Origin: Pseudomonas sp. 21
GTDB lineage: Bacteria; Pseudomonadota; Gammaproteobacteria; Pseudomonadales; Pseudomonadaceae
Direction: 5' to 3'
Length of the DNA: 64,000 bases
Assembly (NCBI RefSeq): GCF_000955805.1
Contig: NZ_JYOA01000003.1
Coordinates: forward strand, 87,540 to 151,539
Below the pieces are notes generated by a model. It did no database searches, was not told the origin of the DNA, and saw nothing but the letters and a program-made list of their open reading frames with translations. The position numbers were made by a program, and so were the translations under genes. Below, in pieces: positions 8,453-17,887 of this stretch (the stretch's first letter is position 1; each line of letters opens with the position of its first letter).

Positions 8453-10753
8453 TCAGGGCAGGAATTCGACCTTGACCAGGCGCTCGCTGCTGCGGCCACG
8501 GTCATCGGTCACTCGCAGATGATAGTCGCCGGAGCGCGGCGGGCGCCAGTTGCTGCCATCCTGTGGGGCATTCTGCGCCACCAGGCTTTGCTCGGCGAAC
8601 CAGTAGAGCCGACGCGCATCGCCGGCTGCCGTGGCTGCCAGCGGAATGCTGTCCTCCGGATGAGAAAGGCGAAGGCTGTAGGCAACTTGCTGCAGAGGTG
8701 AGCGAATTCGCGGGCCTTCTTCGACCTGCACCGAGCTGGCCAGACAGTCTCGTGCTCCCTTGGGCAAGGGGCGGCGTGGCAGGCCGGCGGCGCGAAACAG
8801 CCGCTGCAGGTCGCTTGGCCAGAACTCATAAACCTCCTCGTGCCGGTACTTCGGATCGAGCTCGCCACACACGGCGCGCCCGGTACGGCTGTCGATCTGT
8901 ACCGGGCGGTGCAGGTCGGACACCTTGATCGGTGATACGCCGGGGATGTACCACGTCTTGCGGGTTTGCGGGCACCAGCGGTTGGGCAGGTCGCCGGAGG
9001 CTTGGCACACCTGGATGCGGGCAACTCCGGCTGGCGGTTTGTCCATCGGGTCCCGCTCATTCGGCAGCGCCAGTGGTAACGCATCGGCGATGCGGAAGAA
9101 CAGCGGAGCCGCGGTCTTCACGCCGACGAAGGCCGGATTGCCCCGTCCGTCGAAATTTCCCACCCACACCACCAGTACGTACGGCCCCACAAGCCCACTG
9201 CTCCAGGCATCGCGAAAGCCCCAGGAGGTGCCCGTCTTCCAGGCGCTACGCCATTGCCGGCCTCGGCCCTCCTGCGGCAGGCCGTCGGGGCGTGGGTTGT
9301 GGCGGAGCATGTCGCGCACCAAGAATGCCGCCTGGGGGCTGAGCAGGGCCTCTCCGCTACCCTGGGGCGTTTCGAGCAGGTAGCGCAACTGACGCAGCCG
9401 CCCGTCGCCGCCCAGTGCCAGGTAAAGCCGGCCGAGGTCTTCGGGCGTGACTTCCCCCGCGCCCAGCGTCAGCGCCAGGCCATAGTGCGACTCGGCACGC
9501 AGGCCCTGTACGCCGGAACGCTTGAGTAAGCCGTAGAGCGTCGGCGCGTGCAGTTGGCCAGCCAGGGTCACGGCGGGAATATTGCGGCTGCGCACCAGCG
9601 CGTCCTGGGCGCTGATCGGGCCGACGAAGCGCCCGTCGTAGTTTTCCGGCTGGAAGTAACCATAGGCGCTGGGCGCATCCTTAAGAACGCTCATGGGATG
9701 GATCAGCCCCTGGTCGATGGCCAGGCCGTAGAGGAACGGTTTGAGTGTCGATCCCGGCGAGCGCCGCGAGGTGATACCGTTGACCTGTCCATGGATGGAT
9801 TTGGAGGCGTAATCCGCCGAGCCCACCAACGCCTTGACGGACTGATCGCGCCGGTCGATCAGCAGGGCGACGGCGTTTTCCACGCCTTGTGGTCGCTGTT
9901 CGCTGATGTATTGTTCGATCAGTCGTTCCAGTAGTTGCTGCAGTGGCAGGTTCAGCGTGGTTCGCAACTCTCGCTGGGGATAGCGCTGGAGCAATTGTTC
10001 GCTGAGATGCGGCGCCAGGAATGGCAGCTGCGCTCGCGTGCGCGCTTGTAGTGGTAGCTCCAGCGGCCCGTCGTTGCGCGGATCATCCGGATAGTTCTCG
10101 CGCCAATTGGCGAGCAGGCGCAGGCGTGCGGCCTCCAGCGCGTCGCCGAAACGTGCGCGGCGCCCTGGTTGTTGAGGAATTACCGCCAGGGCCAGAGCTT
10201 CGGCAAGGGACAGTTGTTCGGCGGGCTTGCCGAAATAAATGCGGCTGGCTGCTTCGGCCCCTTCGATGTTGCCGCCCATGGGCGCCAGATTGAGATAGGC
10301 CTCAAGGATCTCGTGCTTGCTGTATCGCGCTTCCAGCCAAAGGGCCAGGGCCAGCTGCTGAACCTTGCCGGGAACCTGGCGGGTATTCAGCTCATAGATG
10401 CGGCGAGCCAGTTGCATCGTCAGGGTCGAACCGCCCTGACGCATGCCGCCGCTGTAGGTGGACTGCATGGCACGCAGCAACGCCAAGGGATTGATGCCAG
10501 GGTGCCAATGGAAGCGCCGATCTTCTTTCAGCTGGATCGCTTGCACCAGTGCCGGTGCCATGCGCTCCAGTGGAATCCATAGTCGATACTGCCCGTCGTT
10601 GGCGAGGGTCAGGCGCAGTAGCTCGCCGTGTTCGGCGAGTACTACGCGAGAGGAGGGCGCTACCGATTGCAGCGGAGCATGCGGCCAGAGCCGCAAGCTC
10701 GCCAGCAGGGCACAGGCCAGCACCGCGCCCAGGACGAGAGGGCGCCCTCTCAT
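8453..10753 (-). CDS. pbpC: Penicillin-binding protein 1C (PbpC)
   Basis: This 766-residue bifunctional class A PBP has an N-terminal membrane anchor (about residues 5-25). A GT51 glycosyltransferase domain follows, with EDRRFHWHPG and RQGGSTLTMQLAR. The transpeptidase domain has the catalytic Ser335 in STLK, then SRN and KTGTS, all intact. A C-terminal BiPBP_C domain lies over roughly the last 90 residues. PBP1C extends and may cross-link peptidoglycan in the periplasm. The gene begins 15 bp after the stop of the A2M gene, the classic pairing in which A2M is proposed to protect cells while PBP1C repairs the wall after a breach (established proposal of Budd and colleagues). It converges with the bactofilin gene. 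Confidence 0.93.
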   Translation of the reverse strand: MRGRPLVLGAVLACALLASLRLWPHAPLQSVAPSSRVVLAEHGELLRLTLANDGQYRLWIPLERMAPALVQAIQLKEDRRFHWHPGINPLALLRAMQSTYSGGMRQGGSTLTMQLARRIYELNTRQVPGKVQQLALALWLEARYSKHEILEAYLNLAPMGGNIEGAEAASRIYFGKPAEQLSLAEALALAVIPQQPGRRARFGDALEAARLRLLANWRENYPDDPRNDGPLELPLQARTRAQLPFLAPHLSEQLLQRYPQRELRTTLNLPLQQLLERLIEQYISEQRPQGVENAVALLIDRRDQSVKALVGSADYASKSIHGQVNGITSRRSPGSTLKPFLYGLAIDQGLIHPMSVLKDAPSAYGYFQPENYDGRFVGPISAQDALVRSRNIPAVTLAGQLHAPTLYGLLKRSGVQGLRAESHYGLALTLGAGEVTPEDLGRLYLALGGDGRLRQLRYLLETPQGSGEALLSPQAAFLVRDMLRHNPRPDGLPQEGRGRQWRSAWKTGTSWGFRDAWSSGLVGPYVLVVWVGNFDGRGNPAFVGVKTAAPLFFRIADALPLALPNERDPMDKPPAGVARIQVCQASGDLPNRWCPQTRKTWYIPGVSPIKVSDLHRPVQIDSRTGRAVCGELDPKYRHEEVYEFWPSDLQRLFRAAGLPRRPLPKGARDCLASSVQVEEGPRIRSPLQQVAYSLRLSHPEDSIPLAATAAGDARRLYWFAEQSLVAQNAPQDGSNWRPPRSGDYHLRVTDDRGRSSERLVKVEFLP

Positions 10754-10768
10754 GCGGCGCCCTCTGCA

Positions 10769-13700
10769 TCAAGGTGCTTCGATTTCAAGCTGTCCTGCCT
10801 GGCTGCGGCCTTGCAACTGGGTGTCGTAGAGCCCTTCGGCGTAGGCACCGGGCGTGATGAAGTGTCCAGCGTTGGTCGCCCGCACGCGGTAGACGAACGA
10901 CCGCACATCCCGGCTCACGTCGCCGTAGAGCACGATGCGGTCGTCGCGCACATCGACGAAGTCGGGCTTCCAATCGCTCAGCCGGTTGGTGCCCAACGGC
11001 GACTGCCAGGAGCTGTCCTCCTCCCCGTCGTCGTCTTCATCGCCGCTGTTGCGCCTGGGTGGCGATGGTGCCTGGGTTACCGGTTCGACGCCGCCGGGCA
11101 GAAGATCGACCATGGCCACCTGCGGGATATGGTTGCGCTCGACAGCGCGCAAGCGCAGGCGCACCAGGAACTCATCACCGACGCGGACTTTCTGTAGTGG
11201 CTGGCCACTTTCGTCGAGGAATTCGTGGGTGACTTCCAGGCCCTGGCGCAGCGCGTTGTTACTGCCCGTGCGGTCGAACCCGGCCTCGCTGAGTAGATAG
11301 AAGGCCGGCGTGTCACCCTGTTTACTCAGCTCCAGTGCGCTGACGCCCAGCGGGACCGCGCTGCGCGGAGGTTTTCCGGCGAGGGTGAGCAATTCGCTGC
11401 GCTCACCCAGCAGCGCTTTGGCTTGCAGCGACATGTTCGCCCCGGCGCGCTGGCCGTAGTCGTCCAGTGCACGCAGCAGCAATGCAGCCGAGAAGGAGTT
11501 GTAACGCTGCTGGTTCAGCCACTTGCCCAGGTTGTCGAACAGCTCGACGGGCACATCCTCCAATTGCTCGGGGAAGTGCCGGGCCAGCAGATGAAGGTGC
11601 TCGGCATCCTGTACCAGCGGATCGTAGTACAGACCGTCACTGCTCCAGGTATTGTCCAGGCTGCTCCAGGGCATGCTGCGAATCAACCGATCTGCCTGCT
11701 TGTCCTGTCGGCTCAGCTTGTAGCTGGCGGCGAGGTAGGCGCTGCCAAGGTCCTTTTCCCACTGTTTGGGGAAGTAGGTCTCGTAGCGCTCGCGGATGTC
11801 CGACAGCGCGCTGCCCACCTGGATTCCCTGTCGGCTCAACAGGTAGCTGGCATAGGCGCGATTGCGCAGCTCGCCCAGGCCGTTGCTGGGCGAATTGGCC
11901 AGCGTGCCCAGGTACATGTTGGCGCGCTCGAGTAGATCGGTCGGCACCTTGAAGCCGTGTTCCCTGGCCTGGATCAGGAAGTCGGTTGCGTAGAGGCTTG
12001 CGTACGACGCCGTTTCCGGTGAAACCGCCCACAGGCCGAAGCCGCCGCTCTGGTTCTGCCGCTGGCGCAGGATGGAAATGGCGCCGTCCACCTCGCGCTG
12101 TGCATCGGCGTTGGTGGAATCGCTCCACACCAGCGTAGGCATGCGTTTGGACACCAACTGCTCGGTGCAACTGTAGCCATAGTCGTCCAGGTAATTGCGC
12201 AGACCTTCGGCCCATACCAGAGGCGAGGCATCGAGGCCGACGTTCACCTTGCGCAACTGGCCGAACAGGTCGCGGCTGAGCGGCAGCTTGTGGGTCTTCT
12301 CATCGAAGCGGCCGAGGCTGAGCTGGATGCGGTGCTGCGAGGCGGGCCGGATGGAAATGGTCTCTCCGATCTGCACGCGCTTGCCGTCGGCCAGCTCCGC
12401 GACCAGCTTGAGGTCGGCCGAGCCCAGGCGCTCCAGAGACTTGAGGCGGAACTCAGCGGCGCCTTCACGGTTGGGCTCGATCTGCAGTTGCGGGTGGAGA
12501 TTCTCCACCAGTTGCAGACCCACGCCGGTCTCCAGTTGCACCTTCACCACGGCTGCGCCCGGCAGATTGTTGAAGACTCCAGCGCTGATGCTGAATTCGT
12601 CTCCCGGCGCGACGAAGGCCGGTACGTTGGGCGTCAGCACCAGCGCTCCGCGAACCTCGCTGCTGCCCTCGGCGACACCGATGCTGTTGTCGTCGACCGC
12701 CACCGCGAACAGGTGCAGTTTGCCATTGAAGCTGTCCGGCACTTTGTAATGCAGCGTCGTATCGCCGGCTGGCAGGTCGATCAGGCCTGACCACCAGGCC
12801 ACCGGCGGCTGGCGTTTGCGCTTGAACGGATTGAGATGGCTGGCCAGCGCGGCGTCGGCGTCACCACCCGGTGCAGCCGCACTCATCAGGCGGCTGAACT
12901 CCGGCAGGATCAGATCGAGAATCTGGCTGGTGCTGACTTCCAGGGCGCGTTTCTGGAAGAACAGGCCAAGGGGGTCGGGTGCCTGGTAGCGTGCTACCTG
13001 CAGGATGCCTTCGTCCACGGCGTAGACCACAGCACGGGCGGGCCGCGCGCTGTTGACGTGGATGTCCAGTGTCTGGCCTGGCTCCAGCTTCTCCACGCTG
13101 TCGAGCTTGAGCGTCAGGCGCCGTGCATCGAGGTTGATGCTGAAGGGCTGGACGCCGTAGGACAACGGGCTCATGTAGACCTCTGGCGACTGCGGGTCAC
13201 GGACGAACTGCACGTTGACGTAGGCGTTGCCTTCCATCCCTTCCGGTATCCGGATGTGCTGGACGCTGCTGGTGCTGTCGGCCTTGAACCATTGTTGGGC
13301 GTAGACCTTGTCACGCTCGATGGTGATAAGGCCGGCGCCGGCGTAGGGCGCACGGATGCTCACGGTAATCTCGTCGCCGCTGGCGTAGCTGCGCTTGTCC
13401 AGCTTGAGTTGCAGTTCGGCGTTGCGCTCCAGCGAGCGCGAGGTATTGGCCAGTCCCTGGACCTCGTAGTCGACCTGGTTGAGCAGCTTGTCGTTGGCAT
13501 CCTTGAGGCGCAGGGTGAAGCTGCCGGGGTTGCTGGTGTCCAGCATTTGCATGGCCTGGCCATCCTGCAGCACGAGCGGTTGCGCGGCGGCGACAAGGTC
13601 CTTGACCCGCGAGACGTAGCGGTATGTGCCGTCGGATTGCTTGACCAGCACCGAGACGTAGCGGTGTTCCACCAGTTCGGTATGCAGCCCGTCGACCGTC

Positions 13701-16567
13701 ACCGGTTCGAGCTGTGGGTCGACTGCCTGCCAGTGCACCTCACGCTTGGCGCCCTTGGCGATGTAGTCCAGCGGGTCACTGCTCTTGACGCCCACCAGGT
13801 AGGTCGCCGGAGAGACCAGCAGGGTGCTCTGTGCCGCGACGTTGCGACCGCCCTCGGCCTCGTAGACCTGCGCCAGAACCTGCAGTTGATAAGTACTGTC
13901 GGCGAAGCGCTTGAGGCCCAGATCGAGCGTGGCCTGCCCTTGGGCATCGGTCTTGCTCTCGGCGAGATCCTCCTGGTTGGCCTCGCTGAGGCTGTCGGCG
14001 ATCAGGAAGCGGTAGTCGGCGTAGCGCGGGAAGCTGACGTAGGTTGGCGACAGGACCATCCGCCCGGTGATGCGACGGTCGGAGGCGGGCGCGCCGAACA
14101 GATGCAACGCCTTGAGTCTGGCTGCGACTTGCTGCGGAGCGAGCCAGCCGGCAACCGGGACGTCGGACAGGCTGAGGCTGACCTTCATGCGATCCGGCTC
14201 GAAGTCGCGGACCTTGAAGCTGGTACTACCCAGAGCAATGCGCCGCTGGTCCTGGCCAATCAGGCTGAGATTGGCGGTGTAGTCACCCGCCGGGGCGACT
14301 TCGCTGCTGGCAAAGTCGTACGTCTCGAAGCCGCTGGCGGACAGGGTGAGGCGTTGCCGCACTATGGTCATGCCTCGTGGGTCGGTGATCTGTAGTTCCA
14401 GAGGCAGGCCTTGCAGCTGCCCTTTCCAGTCGCTCTGGCGGACGATCATGCCAAGATGCGCGGTTTCGCCCGGTCGGTAGAGGCCACGATCAGAGAACAG
14501 ATAGGCGGCCAGTCGCGTGCTGTCCCCCGCATCCTGCTTGCCACCGACATCGAAGCGCGACAGGTCCAGACGGTGGCTGTTCTGGTTGATCGGCAGGAAA
14601 GACTGATCGTTGCCACGACTGACGACGTACATCAGGGGCGTCTTTTCGCGGCGCAGTTCGTCGAGCTTGGCGAAGTGAGCACGGCCTTGCGCATCGGTTT
14701 TACCATTGGCGACCGGCAGGCCATTGCGGCCGATGATCTCGACCTCGGCTTCGGCGACGGGCTCGCCACTGGCAAGCGACTGGACGAAGACGTCGTGGCT
14801 GCCGTCGGCCCAGCGTTTGGCGATGATGCCCAGGTCAGTCACCACGATGAAGCGCAGATCGCGGGCGTCGTTGCTCCCGTAATCATCGAAGGTGAGCTTG
14901 CTCGGGGCATCGCCGGGGCTCAGCTTGAGCACGAAGATGCCCTTGCGGCCGCCGTTGGCGCTCAGGTACTGGGTGAGGTCGACGTTGTCGTAAAGGGTTT
15001 TCGCCGGATCGCCTGCCGCTAGCGGAACGTCCAGTGTCATGCGCTCCACCAGACGGTCGAAATACTCGTTGGAGAAGCTGGGGCGGGCAAAGTTGCCGTA
15101 GTTCTGGTCCACCAGATGATGAAGCTGGTTGGGCAACAGACGGGCGATTTCCACATGGGCGCCCTTTACCCCGCGGGCCATAATGCCCAAACGGCGTTCG
15201 CCGTTCAGGCTGAGCAATGCGCCGTCGGAGAGGAAGCGCAGCGTGCGTGGGTAGGCCGGCATGGTCAGCAGGCTATAGGTTGGATCCCTGCCCAGATAGC
15301 CGCCCACGGCCTCGATCTTGCCCGCCACTTCGACATACAACTGGCGCTTGGGTTGTCCGCGGAACTTGAAAGCATGGCTGCTGTTGAGCGGCTCCGCGCT
15401 GGGCACCTGGGTGAGCGTGACGGGCTCGGAGCGCTTGAGCATCGCCTCGTCGACTTCGCTCTGCGACCAGTTGCTCCAGCCGTTACTGCTCTCGGGCAGC
15501 AGCCAGGCCTTGACCTTTCCAGCCAGCGCTTCGTCGCTGACGGCACTGGAACTGCTGAACAGCAGCACCGGCTCCGGTTCCCCGCGATCATTGTCGGCGA
15601 AGGCGATGCTGGCGTGGCTGAAGCTTAGCTGGTAGCGACCAGGAACTGTCACAGAGGCCCTGAGGGAGCGTTCGGTACCCTTGCCGCCGGCTTTGGCGTG
15701 TACCCCGTCGGCCAGTGTCAGGTCGATCTGGCTGGCTTCCAGCGGCATGGTCAACGGTGCGGAGTGAACATAGGCGCTGAGGTGGGTCTCGTCGAAGCTG
15801 ATTTGCGGTGTGATGCCGGCCTGGGGGTCGCGGTAGCTCAGCCCCTTTCCGAGGTTGATGGCTACGCTTTCGCGCAGGCTTGCCTCATCGACGGGATGAC
15901 TGAAAGTCAGGGCGACTACCATCGTCTTCAGGCGGCTGTCGGTCGGGTCCTGGTAAAGCTCCTGGCGGCTCACGCGCCCGGAGAAGGCTGCGGTGGAAAA
16001 CTCGCTCTGGTACTGATCCAGCAGCACGCCGCCGGCCAGCAGGTCCTTTCTGCCAAGCGTTACTTCGTACTGCTGGCCGATGGGCCAATCTGCGGAAGGG
16101 GTGAACTGCAGGGTGCGATCGCTTGCCCAGTGCCAGGCACCAGCGACTTCGGGGCTGAGGCTCACGCCTTTTTCCACCGGCTTGCCGATCAGCTCCAGCG
16201 GCGCTACGGATTCTGCGAACACCACCCGCAGCGGATTGATCTGCGGGCCTTCCTTGCGGTAGTTGGTTACCGGCGGCGCCTGCACGCTGTACGAGACCTT
16301 GTGTGGTTGCGGTAGGTGGCTGTACCAGTACCAGCCATAAACGCCCGCGCCAACCAGGACCAGCAGCACGCCGAGAACGCCGGCCGAGTGGGCGGGGCGG
16401 GCGGCCATCGAGCGCCCCCAGGGCTGCAGCAGGTGACCGAGGCCACTCAGCCAGGCAGGTGCCTGCCAGCTGACGCCGAGCAGATGGCGAAGCAGCCAGC
16501 GCAAGATACGTAATGGCAGAAGCAACAGGGCGACGAGCAGGCTGAGGAAGCGACGTAGCTGCGACAT
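10769..16567 (-). CDS. Alpha-2-macroglobulin family protein, thioester (YfhM/ECAM) type
   Basis: This 1932-residue periplasmic protein is a bacterial A2M, thought to trap attacking proteases. The N-terminus has two hydrophobic stretches (about residues 8-30 and 53-75) that likely anchor it to the inner membrane. MG domains follow, then the complement-like thioester domain with the intact thioester motif Cys1467-Thr-Glu-Gln1470 (codons 12169-12158). A C-terminal MG10-like domain ends the protein. The motif lies 465 residues from the C-terminus, the same as in E. coli ECAM as I recall it; the N-terminal part is about 280 residues longer. ATG 16567 (MSQLRRF) is chosen because the 36 extra upstream residues look non-coding. 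It shares a transcript with pbpC. Confidence 0.92.
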   Translation of the reverse strand: MSQLRRFLSLLVALLLLPLRILRWLLRHLLGVSWQAPAWLSGLGHLLQPWGRSMAARPAHSAGVLGVLLVLVGAGVYGWYWYSHLPQPHKVSYSVQAPPVTNYRKEGPQINPLRVVFAESVAPLELIGKPVEKGVSLSPEVAGAWHWASDRTLQFTPSADWPIGQQYEVTLGRKDLLAGGVLLDQYQSEFSTAAFSGRVSRQELYQDPTDSRLKTMVVALTFSHPVDEASLRESVAINLGKGLSYRDPQAGITPQISFDETHLSAYVHSAPLTMPLEASQIDLTLADGVHAKAGGKGTERSLRASVTVPGRYQLSFSHASIAFADNDRGEPEPVLLFSSSSAVSDEALAGKVKAWLLPESSNGWSNWSQSEVDEAMLKRSEPVTLTQVPSAEPLNSSHAFKFRGQPKRQLYVEVAGKIEAVGGYLGRDPTYSLLTMPAYPRTLRFLSDGALLSLNGERRLGIMARGVKGAHVEIARLLPNQLHHLVDQNYGNFARPSFSNEYFDRLVERMTLDVPLAAGDPAKTLYDNVDLTQYLSANGGRKGIFVLKLSPGDAPSKLTFDDYGSNDARDLRFIVVTDLGIIAKRWADGSHDVFVQSLASGEPVAEAEVEIIGRNGLPVANGKTDAQGRAHFAKLDELRREKTPLMYVVSRGNDQSFLPINQNSHRLDLSRFDVGGKQDAGDSTRLAAYLFSDRGLYRPGETAHLGMIVRQSDWKGQLQGLPLELQITDPRGMTIVRQRLTLSASGFETYDFASSEVAPAGDYTANLSLIGQDQRRIALGSTSFKVRDFEPDRMKVSLSLSDVPVAGWLAPQQVAARLKALHLFGAPASDRRITGRMVLSPTYVSFPRYADYRFLIADSLSEANQEDLAESKTDAQGQATLDLGLKRFADSTYQLQVLAQVYEAEGGRNVAAQSTLLVSPATYLVGVKSSDPLDYIAKGAKREVHWQAVDPQLEPVTVDGLHTELVEHRYVSVLVKQSDGTYRYVSRVKDLVAAAQPLVLQDGQAMQMLDTSNPGSFTLRLKDANDKLLNQVDYEVQGLANTSRSLERNAELQLKLDKRSYASGDEITVSIRAPYAGAGLITIERDKVYAQQWFKADSTSSVQHIRIPEGMEGNAYVNVQFVRDPQSPEVYMSPLSYGVQPFSINLDARRLTLKLDSVEKLEPGQTLDIHVNSARPARAVVYAVDEGILQVARYQAPDPLGLFFQKRALEVSTSQILDLILPEFSRLMSAAAPGGDADAALASHLNPFKRKRQPPVAWWSGLIDLPAGDTTLHYKVPDSFNGKLHLFAVAVDDNSIGVAEGSSEVRGALVLTPNVPAFVAPGDEFSISAGVFNNLPGAAVVKVQLETGVGLQLVENLHPQLQIEPNREGAAEFRLKSLERLGSADLKLVAELADGKRVQIGETISIRPASQHRIQLSLGRFDEKTHKLPLSRDLFGQLRKVNVGLDASPLVWAEGLRNYLDDYGYSCTEQLVSKRMPTLVWSDSTNADAQREVDGAISILRQRQNQSGGFGLWAVSPETASYASLYATDFLIQAREHGFKVPTDLLERANMYLGTLANSPSNGLGELRNRAYASYLLSRQGIQVGSALSDIRERYETYFPKQWEKDLGSAYLAASYKLSRQDKQADRLIRSMPWSSLDNTWSSDGLYYDPLVQDAEHLHLLARHFPEQLEDVPVELFDNLGKWLNQQRYNSFSAALLLRALDDYGQRAGANMSLQAKALLGERSELLTLAGKPPRSAVPLGVSALELSKQGDTPAFYLLSEAGFDRTGSNNALRQGLEVTHEFLDESGQPLQKVRVGDEFLVRLRLRAVERNHIPQVAMVDLLPGGVEPVTQAPSPPRRNSGDEDDDGEEDSSWQSPLGTNRLSDWKPDFVDVRDDRIVLYGDVSRDVRSFVYRVRATNAGHFITPGAYAEGLYDTQLQGRSQAGQLEIEAP

Positions 16568-16776
16568 TGGGGTATCCGTCCGTTGGATCAGCGAAACAAG
16601 TGGGGCGCAATTCTGACGTCTGAAGTTGGCCGGAAGAATGAGATATGTCTGAGCAAAATGTGGCTTTGATCGCAATGTTTAGGCAGGCGATTGCCGAACT
16701 CGCATTGCAAACCGGCGTGCTTGTGCGGCGCAAGCCTTGATATCATCGCGGCCCCACTGCTCTTGCCGCCGCGCCC

Positions 16777-17718
16777 ATGCTAGTCCTGCTGCTCCAGACA
16801 CTCAGCATCACCGCTCCGGTGTTCGCCATGCTGTTCCTCGGGGTGCTGCTGCGCCGCGTGGGGGCGATCAACCCGGAATTCATCCAGACCGCCTCGGCAC
16901 TGGTGTTCAACGCCACCATGCCGGCGATGCTGTTCCTCGGCATCTACCACTCCGACCTGCACAGCGCGGCGCGCCCGGAAGTGCTGTTGTACTTCTGCGC
17001 GGCGACCCTGGTGGGTTTCCTGCTGGCCTGGGGCTGGGCGGCGTGGCGGGTGCCGCGTGAGGAGCGCGGCGTCTACGTGCAGGGCTCGTTCCGCGGCAAC
17101 AACGGCATCATCGGTCTGGCGCTGGCCACCAGCCTCTATGGTGACCATGGCCTGGCGCTCGGCTCGGTCCTCGCCGCCCTGGTGATCCTTTGCTACAACA
17201 CGCTGTCCTCGGTGGTGCTGGCGATCTACAGCCCGAGCATGAAGTCCGACCCGCTGAGCATCGCCCGCAACGTCATCTGCAATCCGCTGATCATCAGTGT
17301 GCTGGCCGCGCTGCCGTTTTCCTGGTTCGGCATCGGCCTGCCGAAGTGGCTGCTGACCTCCGCCGACTACTTCGCCCAGATGACCCTGCCGCTGGCGCTG
17401 GTGTGCATCGGCGGCACCCTGTCGCTGGCCTCGCTGCGCGAGAGCGGCGGGCTGGCGATCAGCGCGAGCCTGATGAAGATGGTCTGGCTGCCGCTGATCT
17501 GCACCTCAGTCGCCTGGGCATTGGGCTTCCGCGGCGCCGAACTGGGCGTGCTGTTCCTCTATTTCGCCAGTCCCACGGCGGCCGCCAGCTACGTCATGGC
17601 CCGTGCGGCCAACGGCAACCACGAGCTGGCGGCGTCGATCATCGTCATCACCACCCTGGTGGCGGCGCTGACCACCAACATCGGCATCTTCGTCCTGCAG
17701 TGGGGCGGCTGGATGTGA
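16777..17718 (+). CDS. AEC family transporter (auxin efflux carrier-like permease)
   Basis: This 313-residue inner-membrane protein has about ten hydrophobic helices and the family's typical start (APVFAMLFLGVLLRRVGAINPEF). The conserved YFASPTAAASYVMARAANGN segment near residues 265-285 is also present. AEC/Mem_trans carriers move malate, malonate or other organic acids in bacteria; the substrate is not readable here. It is divergent from the A2M gene with 209 bp between the starts, and 169 bp separate it from magA, so it is probably transcribed alone. It has no obvious link to the A2M systems on either side. Confidence 0.85.
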   Translation: MLVLLLQTLSITAPVFAMLFLGVLLRRVGAINPEFIQTASALVFNATMPAMLFLGIYHSDLHSAARPEVLLYFCAATLVGFLLAWGWAAWRVPREERGVYVQGSFRGNNGIIGLALATSLYGDHGLALGSVLAALVILCYNTLSSVVLAIYSPSMKSDPLSIARNVICNPLIISVLAALPFSWFGIGLPKWLLTSADYFAQMTLPLALVCIGGTLSLASLRESGGLAISASLMKMVWLPLICTSVAWALGFRGAELGVLFLYFASPTAAASYVMARAANGNHELAASIIVITTLVAALTTNIGIFVLQWGGWM

Positions 17719-17887
17719 CTTGGGGGAAGTCGAGATCCTTCCAATTGGTGTTGCGCAAAAGGCTATTCAGTTTGTAGGACATTTCTGAAAGATCGCCCTG
17801 AGTCGCAACGCCGCGCGAACGCCGTTCCGCGCGTCGACAAGACCGGTTACATTTGGCTCCCCCGCCATGCACGATCAAGGAATGTTC

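Noticed and set aside
12836-14395. A 519-residue plus-strand frame inside the YfhM-type A2M
   Set aside because: The A2M frame is uninterrupted for 1932 residues with the thioester motif; the opposite frame is a shadow.
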